NCBI RefSeq assembly: GCF_964340395.1
Contig: NC_135562.1
Location: 11,734,543-11,798,542 of the forward strand
DNA length: 64,000 nt
Source: Glandiceps talaboti
Taxonomy: Eukaryota; Hemichordata; Enteropneusta; Spengelidae
Reading direction: 5' to 3'
Of the stretch, positions 42,981 to 61,434 are shown piece after piece (positions within the stretch are counted from its first letter, which is position 1; every line of letters starts with the position of its first letter). Below the pieces are notes generated by a model, which did not search any database, had not been told where the DNA came from, and saw only the letters and a program-made list of their open reading frames with translations. The translations under genes were made by a program, and so were the position numbers.

Positions 42981-45900
42981 TTAAGGCAGGTATTCGTATT
43001 CCTCTGGTTCTTCCAGTTTTGTTTGGTTATCAATAGAATCATAGGCTATATTGTCAACAAATCCAGGACGGAGGCTTGACTTGTGTTCATTTGATTCCCC
43101 TGAATCCTTAGAAAGTGTCTGATATTGTGATTGCGGAATGTCTTGTAGATCTGTGTAAGGGCCTGCACTTTGAGGGGGACTTAGATTTCCTATATCAGTA
43201 TATGGGCCTGCACTTGATGGAGGGCTAAAATTTCCAATATCATCTTCATAATCACCTGGTGGTACCGCATCATCTCCGGCCGTTTTGCCACGTGGTGTCT
43301 TTTCAAGAGTGAAATATTTGTGTTTAGGTGACTCAGGAACTGCATATTGATCAGGACTCTTGGACTTTTCAAGTGTGTAATATTTTGGTGACGTGACAGG
43401 AGGTACGTTGTCTTCTGCATTATCATGTTGTAGATGCATATATTCAGATGGTGCAAGATTCTCTAGTCCTAAATAAACACCTCCAGGTGCTGGTGTATGG
43501 CCATTCTTAGTTGGAGAGGTGTGACCCTTTGTATCTTTATCTCTCTCAAGAGTGAAGTAGTGTGGTGGTGAATTAGGAGGTGCGGCACCACCAAAGTCTT
43601 GGTAAGATGGTGATGACATGTCAGTGTCTTGGTAAATTGGAGAAGTTTCTGGTGAAGCAGCTGTTGCATCAAAAGTACTAAGATGTAGATACTTGGGATT
43701 GGTTGAAAGACTAGGTCTTTGGCCATCAATTTCTGCATAGGTTGGTTCACCGTTTGTGAAGTAATTGCCGTGATCATTACTAGTGGTATTCCCATACATA
43801 GCATTATCTACTCGAGCCTGTGATATTGTCTCGGGAGTCTGATACATTCCATCTGGTCCTTTAGTTTTCTCAGATTTCCTAAAAACGGATATGCACAAAA
43901 ATATAAATTCAATATTGCAATAACTGATGTTAGCAAATTTATTTACAATTATGTTAATAATTATTTGACACAGCAGAAGAAAATAAATGAATACATCAGT
44001 AAATTAGTTTGACCAAAGACATTAGAGAGATCCAACATCTATGGTTTGGCTGAGAGAAGGATCTACTAGAAGTAAACTAAAAAACGTTCCCTTTCAGAGA
44101 TATAATTTTAGTATTTTCCTGGGGTACTTATAGTGAACTATATATACACTATTACATAACAGTGTAATTTCCTTCAAGTCCAAAGTCTGCCTCAAGATCA
44201 AATACAAGCGAGATACAAAGACTGATGAGGCCGGACTGGGTAGTACTATTAAAAGGGCTTCACTATGTGTCATTAATTATAGAAATTATCATTAATTATG
44301 CAAGCCACGCCCACCCAAAACTAATTAGCCCTAAGTTACAGCCCAACAATGCCACATAGTAAATTGCAAAACATTCGCTTCAGTACTTTATGAGATCAGT
44401 TGTAGAAAATTTCTGCACAGACACACAGACAGAGAGACTGGCAGACAGACATCACCACAACATTACTTCCCATATGGGAGCTAAAAAATGATGTTGGCAT
44501 AATTAGCCAAGTTTTCACATTCTCAATACAACCGTGGTAAGAGCGATAAACAGAGTACCACTACCACTATAAACAGGCTTTATCAACCTTAGCACCTAAA
44601 CTTAACTACATGTACTAGGGACCATTACATTATCATTCATTCAAATGCCTGAAGTCCATTGGAAATAATCATAAATTATTCTTACCTTCTGCGAACACAC
44701 ACTACAACAATTATAATAACAACTACGGCCAGAAGTAGTGCAATTACAATCCCTGCTATCAAACCTGAAGAAAAAAAGTTGTATAAATAAAATAAGGAAT
44801 AAAACATAAGGGTTAGCTTTATTTCACTTATGATTATTTACATTTTATACATAAAATAAGATATACAACCCCAGGCTTGACATCCATTTAAGTTTACATA
44901 CAACTTAGTTAACTTTTTGGAACAAATACTTGGTTGTTGCATATCTTTGTGTCTCGCACAAAGTCAATCAATGTCAGAGCTTAAGAAAGGAAGTAGAAAG
45001 GACTATGTATGAATGATAGATATTTGGGTTATAATAATTTGTGACACAAGCTGAATAAGGTATAATGTTTTAAAGCGCATTGTAGCAGATTACTGTTCAC
45101 TCATTGGCTTCTACATGGTTGAATCAAACAAAGCCAGGGAACTGAAACCTGCAATGTGCTTACTCAAGTGCACACCATGATTGAACAATTCTACCAAAGT
45201 GTTAATATCCATGCATGCTTTGATGGCATCATCTTCATATTATGCATCAGCCCAACTAAATTTACAGTTTAAGTTGGCCTTTTAAGGTTGTTGACCACAC
45301 TAGGGTGACAGTTAAAATTCATGAAAAAAATATGCATATTCAATTTAATAAATGTAGTTAGACATATTTGAGTATGAATTAACAAGGGGCATACAGGAAA
45401 TGTACAGGTAAATCGGCTTCAAACTGTGACTGGAATTAAACAATTTGCAATTTGCTGGGTAGTCTTGTGCACCCTCAATGATGACATTCTCTGTATCCCA
45501 TATCCCATAAGACATAAGTGTTGTTATAGCTCATGTTAGCTACTGAAACTCTACATTGCGACACAATTTCTTTACACATATACATGTACAAGTGCTCTGG
45601 GCTGGGGTTGATGATAAACTTGTTTTGTATACCCAGAACAATGCTATATTCTCATTCCTGACAGTTTTACTACTGGTGTATCAATATTTGACCATAGCTA
45701 TGTCGAGTTCTTGTCCAATCAAAACAAATTGAAAAACACAAATAAATAAATGTACTCAACACTGTTGCATACCTGTGTCCACACCTTTGTTCATACCCAT
45801 TGTATTTTCATTGCCAACATCTGTGATCGTACTTTGATCAGTGTCAGTTATCATAACATACATATCGGTGACTACATTACTTCTTGTGCTCCTGTCACCA

Positions 45901-47431
45901 CTGATAGTGGTGATGTCATTAGGTCTTGTGTACCCATCCATACTTTTGGTTGTGACATCACCACTTTCTGTGCTTCTTTCTGTTGTCATTTTTCTTGTAG
46001 TTGTTGGGATTGCTGTGGCTATTGGGATAGCTACAATGTGTTTAAAATTAAAAGAAAGTGTTACAATAATCCTAAACCTCAGTAACATATGGGAAGGGGA
46101 ATATCAGTGATAACCAATGTATTGCGAATAACTATGTGGTTAAACTTTTCATTTTCAGAAACATTTACCAACGCTTGTTAGGGAGACAAGAAAATAGGGA
46201 AAATCTGTGAAAATACATGTAGTTCTCAGGTAGAAAATGGACAGAAAATTAGAAAAAGGTTGGTCCAGAAGAACAGATTGATCCTATGTTATCCTTATAG
46301 CTTCACTGGTAAGATACAACTGCTGATATCAGACCGCGGACAAACAGAACCTTTTACAAACAGGGAAAGTAAACAACTGACTTGGATTAATAACACTTGG
46401 CACAGCATGTTGGAAATATCATTTCACAAGAAGTTTTATAACCACTTTACATTGGAATTTACATTCACAAACAAATTTCCAGTTCCCCTGGCATTTCATG
46501 CACACATAAGGAGGCCATAAAACTTTTCTTATCAAATCATGGTGTGTAATACAAGCCTTAGTCTATCTGCTAGACCTTGGATGTTCTTCCGATAGAATAT
46601 GACACACGATCGAACATCACTATTGAGGATGGTTCAGGCAAGCCCTCACTGCGAACTTCGTTTGCTTATAGTATCGAAAGAAAGCCCGAACGTCTAGCAG
46701 CAAGACTATACAAGCCTCTGCTGTTCCAAGTCTCTGCTGAGTTAAGTGTTATTAATCATTTCTTTACTTTCCATGTTTGTAACAGGTTCCATTTGTCCGC
46801 GGTCTGATGTTGGCAGTTGTAACATTAGTGTGATGATTCTGGATTGAAACCCTGGCCTGTAAGAATAAGGGTAATTTCTTAAAATTCACAAAAGCAAAAA
46901 TATATCATATGGGACTCATTTGACATTTCTCATATACTTGCCTTCATAATTAATCACAAATCCTTCACCTTGTGACCCCTCAGATCTAAAAATCACTTCC
47001 ACAATATTGGCTGGTATTTCAATGTGATAAGGTAGTTCAATTTTGTTAGATCCAGGGAGTCTAATTACTTCTTCTAGAGCACCAGGTTCCCTATATTCAA
47101 TTTTGATGTCGTTATCTCTATCATAATCTAGCTCAAACATCACGACTGACAACAATATCTCATAATTGGATGGTACAGTAATTGTCCATTCACACTCTTG
47201 GTCTGAAGCAAACTGATCAGGGAATCTTGGTGATGTTATACTGCCCTCTAGTGATGAAAAAGTACCACCACATGCTCCGAGAGAAGCTAAACAGATAATA
47301 AAAAAGAAAAACATATATCTGTAAAAATTGTTCAAATTTAGAAATAGAAAACTTATGTTCTCCAAAATGGATAAACAATGACGTGCATGTGCACAAACAC
47401 ACACACACACACAAGCACACATGCACGCACG

Positions 47432-47483
<52 letters not shown>

Positions 47484-50400
47484 ATTATGCTATCATACAA
47501 ACTCTGATATTTCACACCTGTCAAAGATCTAGCTTTTTCAGGTGCCATACTTTAATTAACAAAGACATGATAATGATGACTGTGTAGGTAGTTCAGTACT
47601 ATCCTTCATTGACTCTCAAGATCTCGTTATGATTGGATACCACGTTGGCATCCAGACAACAGTGTGTGTGTGTGGGGGGGGGGGGGGGGGCGCTTTCAAC
47701 TTAGGACCTCATTGAGCTAAACATGGGATAATATCTTATAGGAGTACTTTGGCGAGTAAAATTGTTAATTATTGGCAGTGTCACTGCCCTGAAAGGTGGG
47801 GGTGGGGGATGGGTTGGGAGTTATGTTACCTTTAGACTTATTTGATAGTTTTGCTACTGTTTTGACATTTGACAACTTAGATTGACAGTTTCACGAAAAC
47901 AAATTACGAGAAAAGTGTTTTTGAAACCCCCACTGAGGTGTCAAACTAGTGTAAGACTCAACCTGTTTTTGAACTCATTTTCTGCTAATCAATCTTGCCA
48001 GATGATAAGTTAGTGTTTGTTGGGGCAATTGGCTAATGTCCAAATATGGTATATTTGTCTGCTCAGGATGCTACTTATACACTATCTACATCATTTGATC
48101 AGTTTTACGCAATTTCATGAACATCTTTTGGTTCTTGATTTCTCTTTGAGCGAGACAGGGTGAAGAGATGATTCGATACAACGGGTACATGTACATCTGG
48201 ACTATCCATTGGTGGATTATCATTAAGTGTGACAGACTGGCTAACTAGATGGTTCATTTCTTCACGTTCTACAAAGCTGTGTTCAGTTTAATACATCATT
48301 ACTTTTATGGATCTATGGCTAACGCAGAAACTGAAAGTTCATTTCACTTACTTGAGTAGACTCCAATATACGCATAGTCACCACATTTCTGTGAATCGTC
48401 TCTCTTGCAGTCCCTGTTACACGTACCGTTTGACTCACTCTGATCAGATTGTAATGAAGTGCTACTTTGACACCGACACTGATTTCCATTGGTTACACCA
48501 GCATACATGTATAATCCAGATGATGTACAATACCTGATACAGGAATCAATATCAACGTAGCATCTACGACTTGGTATACCCTGATTTATGTCAAAGCATT
48601 TCTTGGAACTATCAAAGTCATTCTCATCAAAACATCCAAGGTAGCCGGGAACTAGTGTAAGAAATAAATAACATAATTATATTTGTTATTTGCATTCATC
48701 AATAAGCATTATGTTCTCTTCATGCTAGCAGGATTTATATAACCAAGTATAATGAAGCTGAACATCCTGCAAATCATTACATCATGGGAAGTTAACATTT
48801 TCACATCCTGTCACAAGAATAACGATCTAACATTACATCCTTTACTCTGGAATCATAGTTTGTGGTAGTTTTGAACACAGAGTGTAGATAATTTACCTAC
48901 TACTAAATAGTTAGACTGTAAGATACGTCGTGACGTTTCGCCCTCACCGGCCTCCTCTGTTCGGGGTTGCCTGATGTTTGAGGGCGCCCCGTCATGGCGT
49001 ACTTTACAGACTACTAACTAGTATATTCCAACTAAATCACTCAAGACTTCTTCATATGTTACTGTGTACCATTCAATGACGTGTGAGGATCACACATCAA
49101 TTCAAAGTAGATATCAAGATTGAACAGCAATGCCCATCACATCATAACATGAATAAGAGGGATGGAAATACCAGTATAATAATACAGCGCCCTCCTGTGG
49201 TCATCTGACACATCTATGTCATTGACCCGTATATAATAACAACTGAAGAAGACCAAGTGTTTTACATGTAGCTGAAATATACTAAGTAAATTATTTAGAG
49301 TTTGGAACCACTACAAAAAACTCCTACCACTTTCAAAATATATAACTATTGTAGAATCGGTGATAATATGTAATAAATTTACGAAAATTCCTTGAGAGTA
49401 GTAGTCCTAGCTCTGAGAATAGACCAGTTGTTGGTTCCAAGATGCACTGCACATCTCCATACAACGCCATGTATTCATTGTGTACACATTAAAGGGTTTG
49501 TGCATGCTACGGAGGGGGAGGGGGAATTGTTGTCACCTGACCATACCCTGGGTTCACCCATAAAATCCCTCTATCATTGACAGCATTTAATCTTTGTTCA
49601 ATAAAATCACTCATAATCAAAGAGGTCAACATGTCTTACCATCATTTCCTGACGAAAATGTCAGTTCAAATGTAATAAAGACAAAACAAGACTAAATGTA
49701 ACAAAATAAAAGCCATCCTCTAGCACAATGCATCTTGGAATCGGAAAATCGACTATTGGCTATCTGGCTCAACATACTTGCTTATACATTCTGATGAACA
49801 GCACTGTCAGGCCAGGAAATTATATGCAAATGAGAGCAGTGTGGTCACATGGTATCATTTTTATGGAAATTTACTGTTTCAGATAACCATATGTATGTAA
49901 TAATAACAGAATGCTATTCTGCATGAGTTCCAGTGTGGGTAGTAAGGGGTATTTGCACTTGCACTTGCAGCATTTTCTGCTGCACTTTCACTCACTACCC
50001 TCATGAAAGTATGGCTGCCTAGAACACTGCAAACATTTGTTCAAGTACCCCAAGTACACCACACTTGTACACATGCATTATGGAGTTCTGTTATATCATT
50101 ACATCATGGGTGTTTGCACTTTCAGATCGTCATTTTTTCCATCCTTCACAAGCCATGCATATTACTAGCTGATCCTCAAATACAAATGCTATTGTGCCAA
50201 TAAACAAGTTAAACCGTTTTTGGTGATAAAATTATGAGAAGACAGCATAGGTATCATGTGTCTGTCAACTTACAGTTACATCGGACTCCAATAATATCAC
50301 AATTACTTGTTGTCTCGTCAAGATTCGAACAATCTCTAGGGCTGTCACACTGATTGGGGACTAATACACCCTTGAGTTTAGGGATATCATTTTCATCTGG

Positions 50401-53400
50401 TGGATCTGTCCATACTGACATGGCCCCTGTCTCAATACCTAGTAAAGAAACAAAACACATAAAATCAATATTCACATATTTTCTCTCTTTTTTAAATATC
50501 ATCCTCATTAATCATTATCTGAAATATTATAGTACATTTGCTTTAAAAGTACTGGCATAGGCTTTTGTATCAATTACTCAATTCTTTATTAAAAATTATC
50601 CTAAAAGTATTATATCATAAGCATCATTTCTTAGCAACACATTAAAAGTGGTAACAGTGATTGCAATTACTACAGTATAAACTCCAAGAAAAATAGGTAT
50701 TCATCAGTCTAATTTTTCATACAAGATTTCCAAGTAAATTTGTTGGTTTGGTTGAATCTCTACCAAATCTGGCTAGACTTATATTGTCTCAGCAGGAGAC
50801 ATTGGTATTATATTATATTATAATTCATACACATGATATATGCACTAGTCTCATATTACTGTACATATGATATAGGTTTGCCATTTGAATTTAAAAGGGT
50901 AGACAAATTAAGTTCACACAATTCAATCATGTGACGTCAATAAACATAGTATCCACAGACTTGCCATTACACTACACTAGACTACACTACACTACATTAC
51001 ATTACATCACACTACACAACACTACACTATCCTACACTACATCACATTATATTATACATTACATGTATATTACTATATTTACTATGTAAATTACACAGCA
51101 TTGACACCACACTACACTACATAATTTACACAAACTACACCACACTACACCACGCCACATTATATGATACTACACTACACTACATAAACTACACTACATA
51201 GTCAAAACACCCACACTACTTGACAATAATTGAGTCATCTCATCTACAAACATGTAACAATCAACATGTCAGATATCTACATATTTTGTACAAATACATC
51301 TTATAATCTGAGATGATATGTGCAAGCTTCATAATACAGCTTCTTGTGTTTAATTAGAACTTGTAAAATATTATACTTTCAAGGCCATATCAACTGTTGA
51401 CACACAGTTTAATAGTTCACAATGCAATGACAACCTGTATGTCAAAGGTCAAAGTGATAAAAAAATTCTCTATATATCAGTTGGCTACCATGGCAACAAT
51501 AATTACAACAATAAAAATTATAGTGATCATTTTAGTCATAGGCTAGAGTCTAGCTGTGGCTTTGGAGACAGCAGAATAGCAGAATCCCGGGCGAATGGGG
51601 GAGGGGGGGTGAATTTAGATTCCCACCATTTCGGTAGTCTGGCAGTCATTCAGTAGGTTGGCCAGTCAGGATCTACGTATTGACTTACAGATACACATCT
51701 TCTGCATGACATCATTTTAATCATCACAGGTTTTAGTACAGACACTGAAACGTGTCTATGTGAGTGAGTGAATGCAGTTGATAGTTTCTGGCATATGACT
51801 CTATCAGCTGTGAAGTACTAGTAGTTAAAGGAAGTTCCTCTGAGTAATCTACCCATATTAGTTACATAGATTAGAACCAGTAGACCATTAATAATGGTTT
51901 ATTACTTTACATTAATCTCTTACTTCTCAAAGTCTTTCTTCATCTTTTGACTTTTTGACTTTTTACTGACTACTATCAGCAACTGTTTGTTTTCTTCCAT
52001 ATTTTTGGAGCACTGCAGCATTTATTGTTTATTTTAGATTAAATCTAATATTTCATGACATCAGCCAGTTTCACGTGGTGGATTACATTTTTTTCTTAAA
52101 TTGGTCAAAGGAAATGTTGTCATTTCATCAAGCTGTAATTTGTCAAAATTAAAAAGTTTAATATCATTCCGTTTCCTGTCATAGGCCCTCCACCAACTTT
52201 GTTCATGTTCATCACAATTAATTATCTCATGGGTATTGCCACTTAGTATTTTAAGTGGCAATCTGATCATTACCACACAACAGAAGCTGCTGTAAAACTG
52301 CCAACAGGAAACACATCCCTTATTCCAAGAAACAATATAATGGCCCAGAATGAACACATTAATGACATCAGTATTTTATATCAGCTATAAAAATGTCCAT
52401 GGATGTCTTGATTTCTTTGAAGCTATTAAACGTTAGCATAAATTTCTGATGAGTATGGAAGTATATTCTTACCATATTAACTATTATTTCACTCTTTTTA
52501 GAGGTTAAGTGTCACAAACTGAGTTTACAATAATAAGCTTTTTACTCATTATTAAAGTGAAAATACTTAAAATAAAGCCACATTCCAGTATAATATTAGT
52601 GTCAATGCATGTCTTCTATGACATGATGATTGTCTTTCTGGCATTGTTAGAACAGTTGATGGCATAGAAGGGGTTTCCTGAACACCTTTTGATAAGTATG
52701 ATACATTACGTCATCGGATTGTTTATGAGTTATATCTTAATACTAGGTTTGGGCTCAGTTAGTTGTGAATGGCGATTCATTCAGTAAGTACAATACTGCG
52801 AGAGAACCATTAAAAACTATGACAAAATACGTATAAACACAATATACATGTACACGCACTGTAGAAAGGAACCCCAAATAAGGTGTTTTTATTGCCTATA
52901 TGATAATTACGTGTGCACTATTCTCATGTAAATACACATGGCATTATAATATTATTGTCCACTTTAACACCGTGTCTGTAAATTGTACTGAAGATGACTC
53001 ACCCAGATATCTACACACGACATCGGCGGGCTCTATACTCCAACCTGAGAAACAAAGTCGGCTCCATTCTCCATCATGAAGTATTTCAATTCGACCTTCA
53101 AACGGGTTGTTTCCGCCGGACAAGCGTAGATCAGGGCGTTCTAAAACTGTAAGAAAGAACAGCTTTTTAGTAGCGTGAAAGCGAATACATGTTTCCGTTG
53201 TCGTTTACGTAACTCTACCAACTCTCTCAATGGTTCATCGTTAATCATTATAATAGTTGCGATCGTGACTCGGAAGGCCAAGAAATGAATCGATCACGGC
53301 ACAGTCAAACATTTACACAGTGACAACCAATATCAAAGTCATTGTCACTTCATGCATTAATTACATATGTATGTCTGGTTCATAACATGGCCAGGCATTT

Positions 53401-53569
53401 AATACACGTACACCATTGATTCGAGTGTCTATGACATGGACGGCAAAAAGAACAATTTTAGATCAGATCGTCTATATCAACAGAGAAATAAAGTTTACCA
53501 CTTACTTAATGACTCTACACCACTTGAAAGCACAAAAAGTAACAACTTGATAGCAACAATAGCAAGCAT
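42981..53569 (-). CDS. SRCR-WSC-CUB transmembrane receptor with a tyrosine-rich ITAM-like cytoplasmic tail (complete, 8 exons, 750 aa)
   Basis: On the minus strand the exons are 53569-53506, 53146-53003, 50438-50274, 48651-48352, 47286-46942, 46030-45773, 44764-44686 and 43878-42981. Residues 1-20 are a signal peptide (MLAIVAIKLLLFVLSS). Residues 22-124 are an SRCR domain (LRLSGGNNPFEGRIEI, WSRLC, VVCRYLG, GVRC) with six Cys. Residues 125-224 are a WSC carbohydrate-binding domain (GYLGCF, MYAGVTNGNQCRC, GTCNRDC, CGDYAYIGVY). Residues 225-339 are a CUB domain with only the first Cys pair. Residues 340-425 are a Thr/Ser-rich stalk. Residues 427-449 are the membrane helix. The 299-residue tail has 21 Tyr and 12 YxxL/I motifs. 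Pairs Tyr587/Tyr598, Tyr678/Tyr693 and Tyr693/Tyr704 have ITAM spacing. The first six introns are phase 1; the last, after the helix, is phase 2. The intron after the CUB exon uses a GC donor. The likely role is cell-surface recognition signalling through SH2 proteins (inference). Confidence 0.9.
45725..45772 (-). other. start of the intron between stalk and membrane-helix exons
   Basis: The donor reads ACAG|GTATGC on the minus strand. The phase 1 join to the helix exon rebuilds a Gly codon, which fixes the boundary between the extracellular stalk and the membrane segment. Confidence 0.6.
46310..46830. mobile_element. long-inverted-repeat MITE of about 510 bp, family K
   Basis: The left arm (from about 46313: ACAACTGCTGATATCAGACC, GCGGACAAACAGAACC, TACAAACAGGGAAAGTAAA) is repeated inverted at the right (ending about 46822, TTTGTCCGCGGTCTGATGTT). 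Each arm is about 90 bp. A second inverted pair lies inside (46561-46595 and 46671-46707, GTCTATCTGCTAGACC-type). It sits in the intron between the CUB and stalk exons of the receptor. A relative of the inner arm is at about 32715-32755. Confidence 0.8.
47392..47481. repeat. (CA)n microsatellite
   Basis: A CA dinucleotide run with a few GC-containing variants, in the intron 5' of the CUB exon. A second short TG/G run lies at 47663-47690. Confidence 0.95.
48050..48165. mobile_element. interspersed repeat family E, copy 3
   Basis: TATTTGTCTGCTCAGGATGC, TACTTATACACTATCTACA and TTTTGGTTCTTGATTTCT match copies 1 and 2. It lies in a receptor intron. Confidence 0.55.
48912..49013 (+). mobile_element. 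family A MITE with a near-perfect target-site duplication
   Basis: Left TAGACTGTAAGATACGTCGT, right GGCGTACTTTACAGACTA. The flanks CTAAATAGT (48903-48911) and CTAACTAGT (49014-49022) differ at one base. It lies in the receptor intron between the SRCR and WSC exons. Confidence 0.75.
49845..50095. mobile_element. foldback repeat family F, copy 2
   Basis: It matches 37172-37425 along most of its length (TATCATTTTTATGGAAATTT, CCAGTGTGGGTA, AGTACACCACACTTG). It lies in the same receptor intron as the family A copy at 48912. Confidence 0.7.
50975..51200. repeat. ACTAC-rich imperfect simple repeat
   Basis: Runs of ACTACACTAC with CACTAC and ATTAC variants, in the intron inside the SRCR-coding region. 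Confidence 0.8.
52535..52880. mobile_element. interspersed repeat family D, copy 2
   Basis: It shares GGCATTGTTAGAACAGTTGA, ATTACGTCATCGGATTG and TTTATGAGTTATATC blocks with 24763-25075 and 56935-57260, in the same order. Confidence 0.7.
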
Positions 53570-54420
53570 TTCAAATCGTTTTAACACAGGTCAGCGCTGG
53601 GCTTTGTTGACATGTCATTTATGTATGTATGTATGTATGTATGTCTACTGATTTTACCACAGCAAGCACATGACGCGCTTCCGGTTTTCGTCTAACGCCC
53701 TCAACGAACATTATATAATTCCTCATATTTCTTTTGTTTTCTTTCGTTTCGTTTTCTGGTTGCTCTTTTTCATAACAAAGATTTTGGATTTCGGTATAAC
53801 AAACAGAAGAATGTTCGATTAGGAAATAACAATTATGGTTCCAGTATAACACAGTGGCTAACTGAATATTCCACTACAGATAATCAAAAATGACAACATT
53901 TTTCTTTTTGCTCTCTTGTTTCGTGGAGATTCTCAAAGACCATATTTCCTTCTTCCTAATATATGATACAAATACAGAGTCGATCGTGACGAGTGATATC
54001 ATATTTCCTGGGGCATTCTCGTGAGTAAATTTACCTTATTAAGGTCATTTTTTCTCGTTGATGGTTTAATCGCCATCATGGTTTATGATTATACACCATG
54101 GTATTACATTTATCTCTGGGTCTGGATCTTTTTTTTTTCACTAGAGAATATTTATATCAGCGCTCACATATATATCTCAGTATTTCTATTTCAGGAATCT
54201 CCTTCAGCTGCCTCCCGAAATCTCGAGCTCCGACACGACGTTCGCATTCTGTGGATATGGACGCCAAATTGATAGAGATAGAGACATCAAAGTCTATCCC
54301 TTCAACATAGGCAACGCATAGAATATCACATAGTTATAAAATATTCAGTGTACGAGATACCCCCATGAAACAAATAACACAGAGACAATATATAGCGAAT
54401 ATTTTACTAGATATTGTCGA

Positions 54421-54426
54421 TTTATT
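54421..54426 (-). terminator. candidate poly(A) signal of the SLC7 transporter
   Basis: TTTATT on the plus strand (AATAAA on the minus), about 725 bp after the stop codon. Other non-canonical signals nearer cannot be excluded. Confidence 0.3.
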
Positions 54427-54841
54427 AGCGTGTATAAAAAATATTGCACGACATATAACTGTGAAATTTTTTGATAAATTCAAAGTATATTTTGACAGTT
54501 TTAACGCGTACTCTACTAATGTGTTATTTCAGTTACACAAATGCTTTTAGCAACTCTTTGTACGAAAAGTCGCATGCACTTCCGATCAACTAAAACGTGT
54601 TTGTGAGCTGATAGATTCACGAAGTAACGTTAATATCGCAAATAGTCCGTCGCTCGTCAAATGCAAATCAAAACGACGGTTTACACAATCATGATTAGTC
54701 ATAGGAACTAAATTTAGGTACGTCTTTTGTAACGTTCTCTGTTCCGTACTCCCGAAGTCAAATTATCTGTTATATTGCCACAATAAAATAGTTTAAATCC
54801 ATGCCCATGATAATCGGTGTAAGAACACTACGCATCTACAC

Positions 54842-54947
54842 CATTCTCGCAAACCAGAGCTATTATTTCTACCACTACATTTCGAAATGTCACAGTGGAG
54901 GCTCGTTAAGAACGTTGCCGTACAACAGGTCGTGGTTTGCGACGATG
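54842..54947. mobile_element. family B MITE with perfect 8-bp target-site duplication
   Basis: The left end is CATTCTCGCAAACCAGAGC and the right end GTCGTGGTTTGCGACGATG. The octamer ATCTACAC flanks both sides (54834-54841 and 54948-54955). The element is 106 bp and non-coding. The duplication length points to hAT-type transposition. Confidence 0.8.
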
Positions 54948-55149
54948 ATCTACACACTTCCTTTCAATTCGGAATGTAGCCTCCAATCAGTATCTCATAT
55001 CATAAGGCTTCCGTTCGCCATACATGGAAATGGTCCTCAGTTCACTCGACTACAAAAGCGAGGCAAGTCACTATATTGCCCGAACGTCAGATTTCCTAAC
55101 CTGGTGGAAGATTCCAAATGCGTGCTTGTCAGAAGTTCAAGTACAGAGT

Positions 55150-61434
<6,285 letters not shown>

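Larger units (their letters stand above)
53570..55149. other. spacer between the receptor start and the end of the SLC7 transporter gene
   Basis: It should contain the receptor promoter and 5' UTR and the 3' UTR of the transporter. A short (TATG) run is at 53622-53644, a family B MITE at 54842-54947 and a minus-strand AATAAA at 54421-54426. No coding exon was found. Confidence 0.55.

Noticed and set aside
45750-46110. Plus-strand open frames opposite the receptor stalk exon
   Set aside because: Shadows of the minus-strand Thr-rich exon, whose splice sites and phase fit the receptor.
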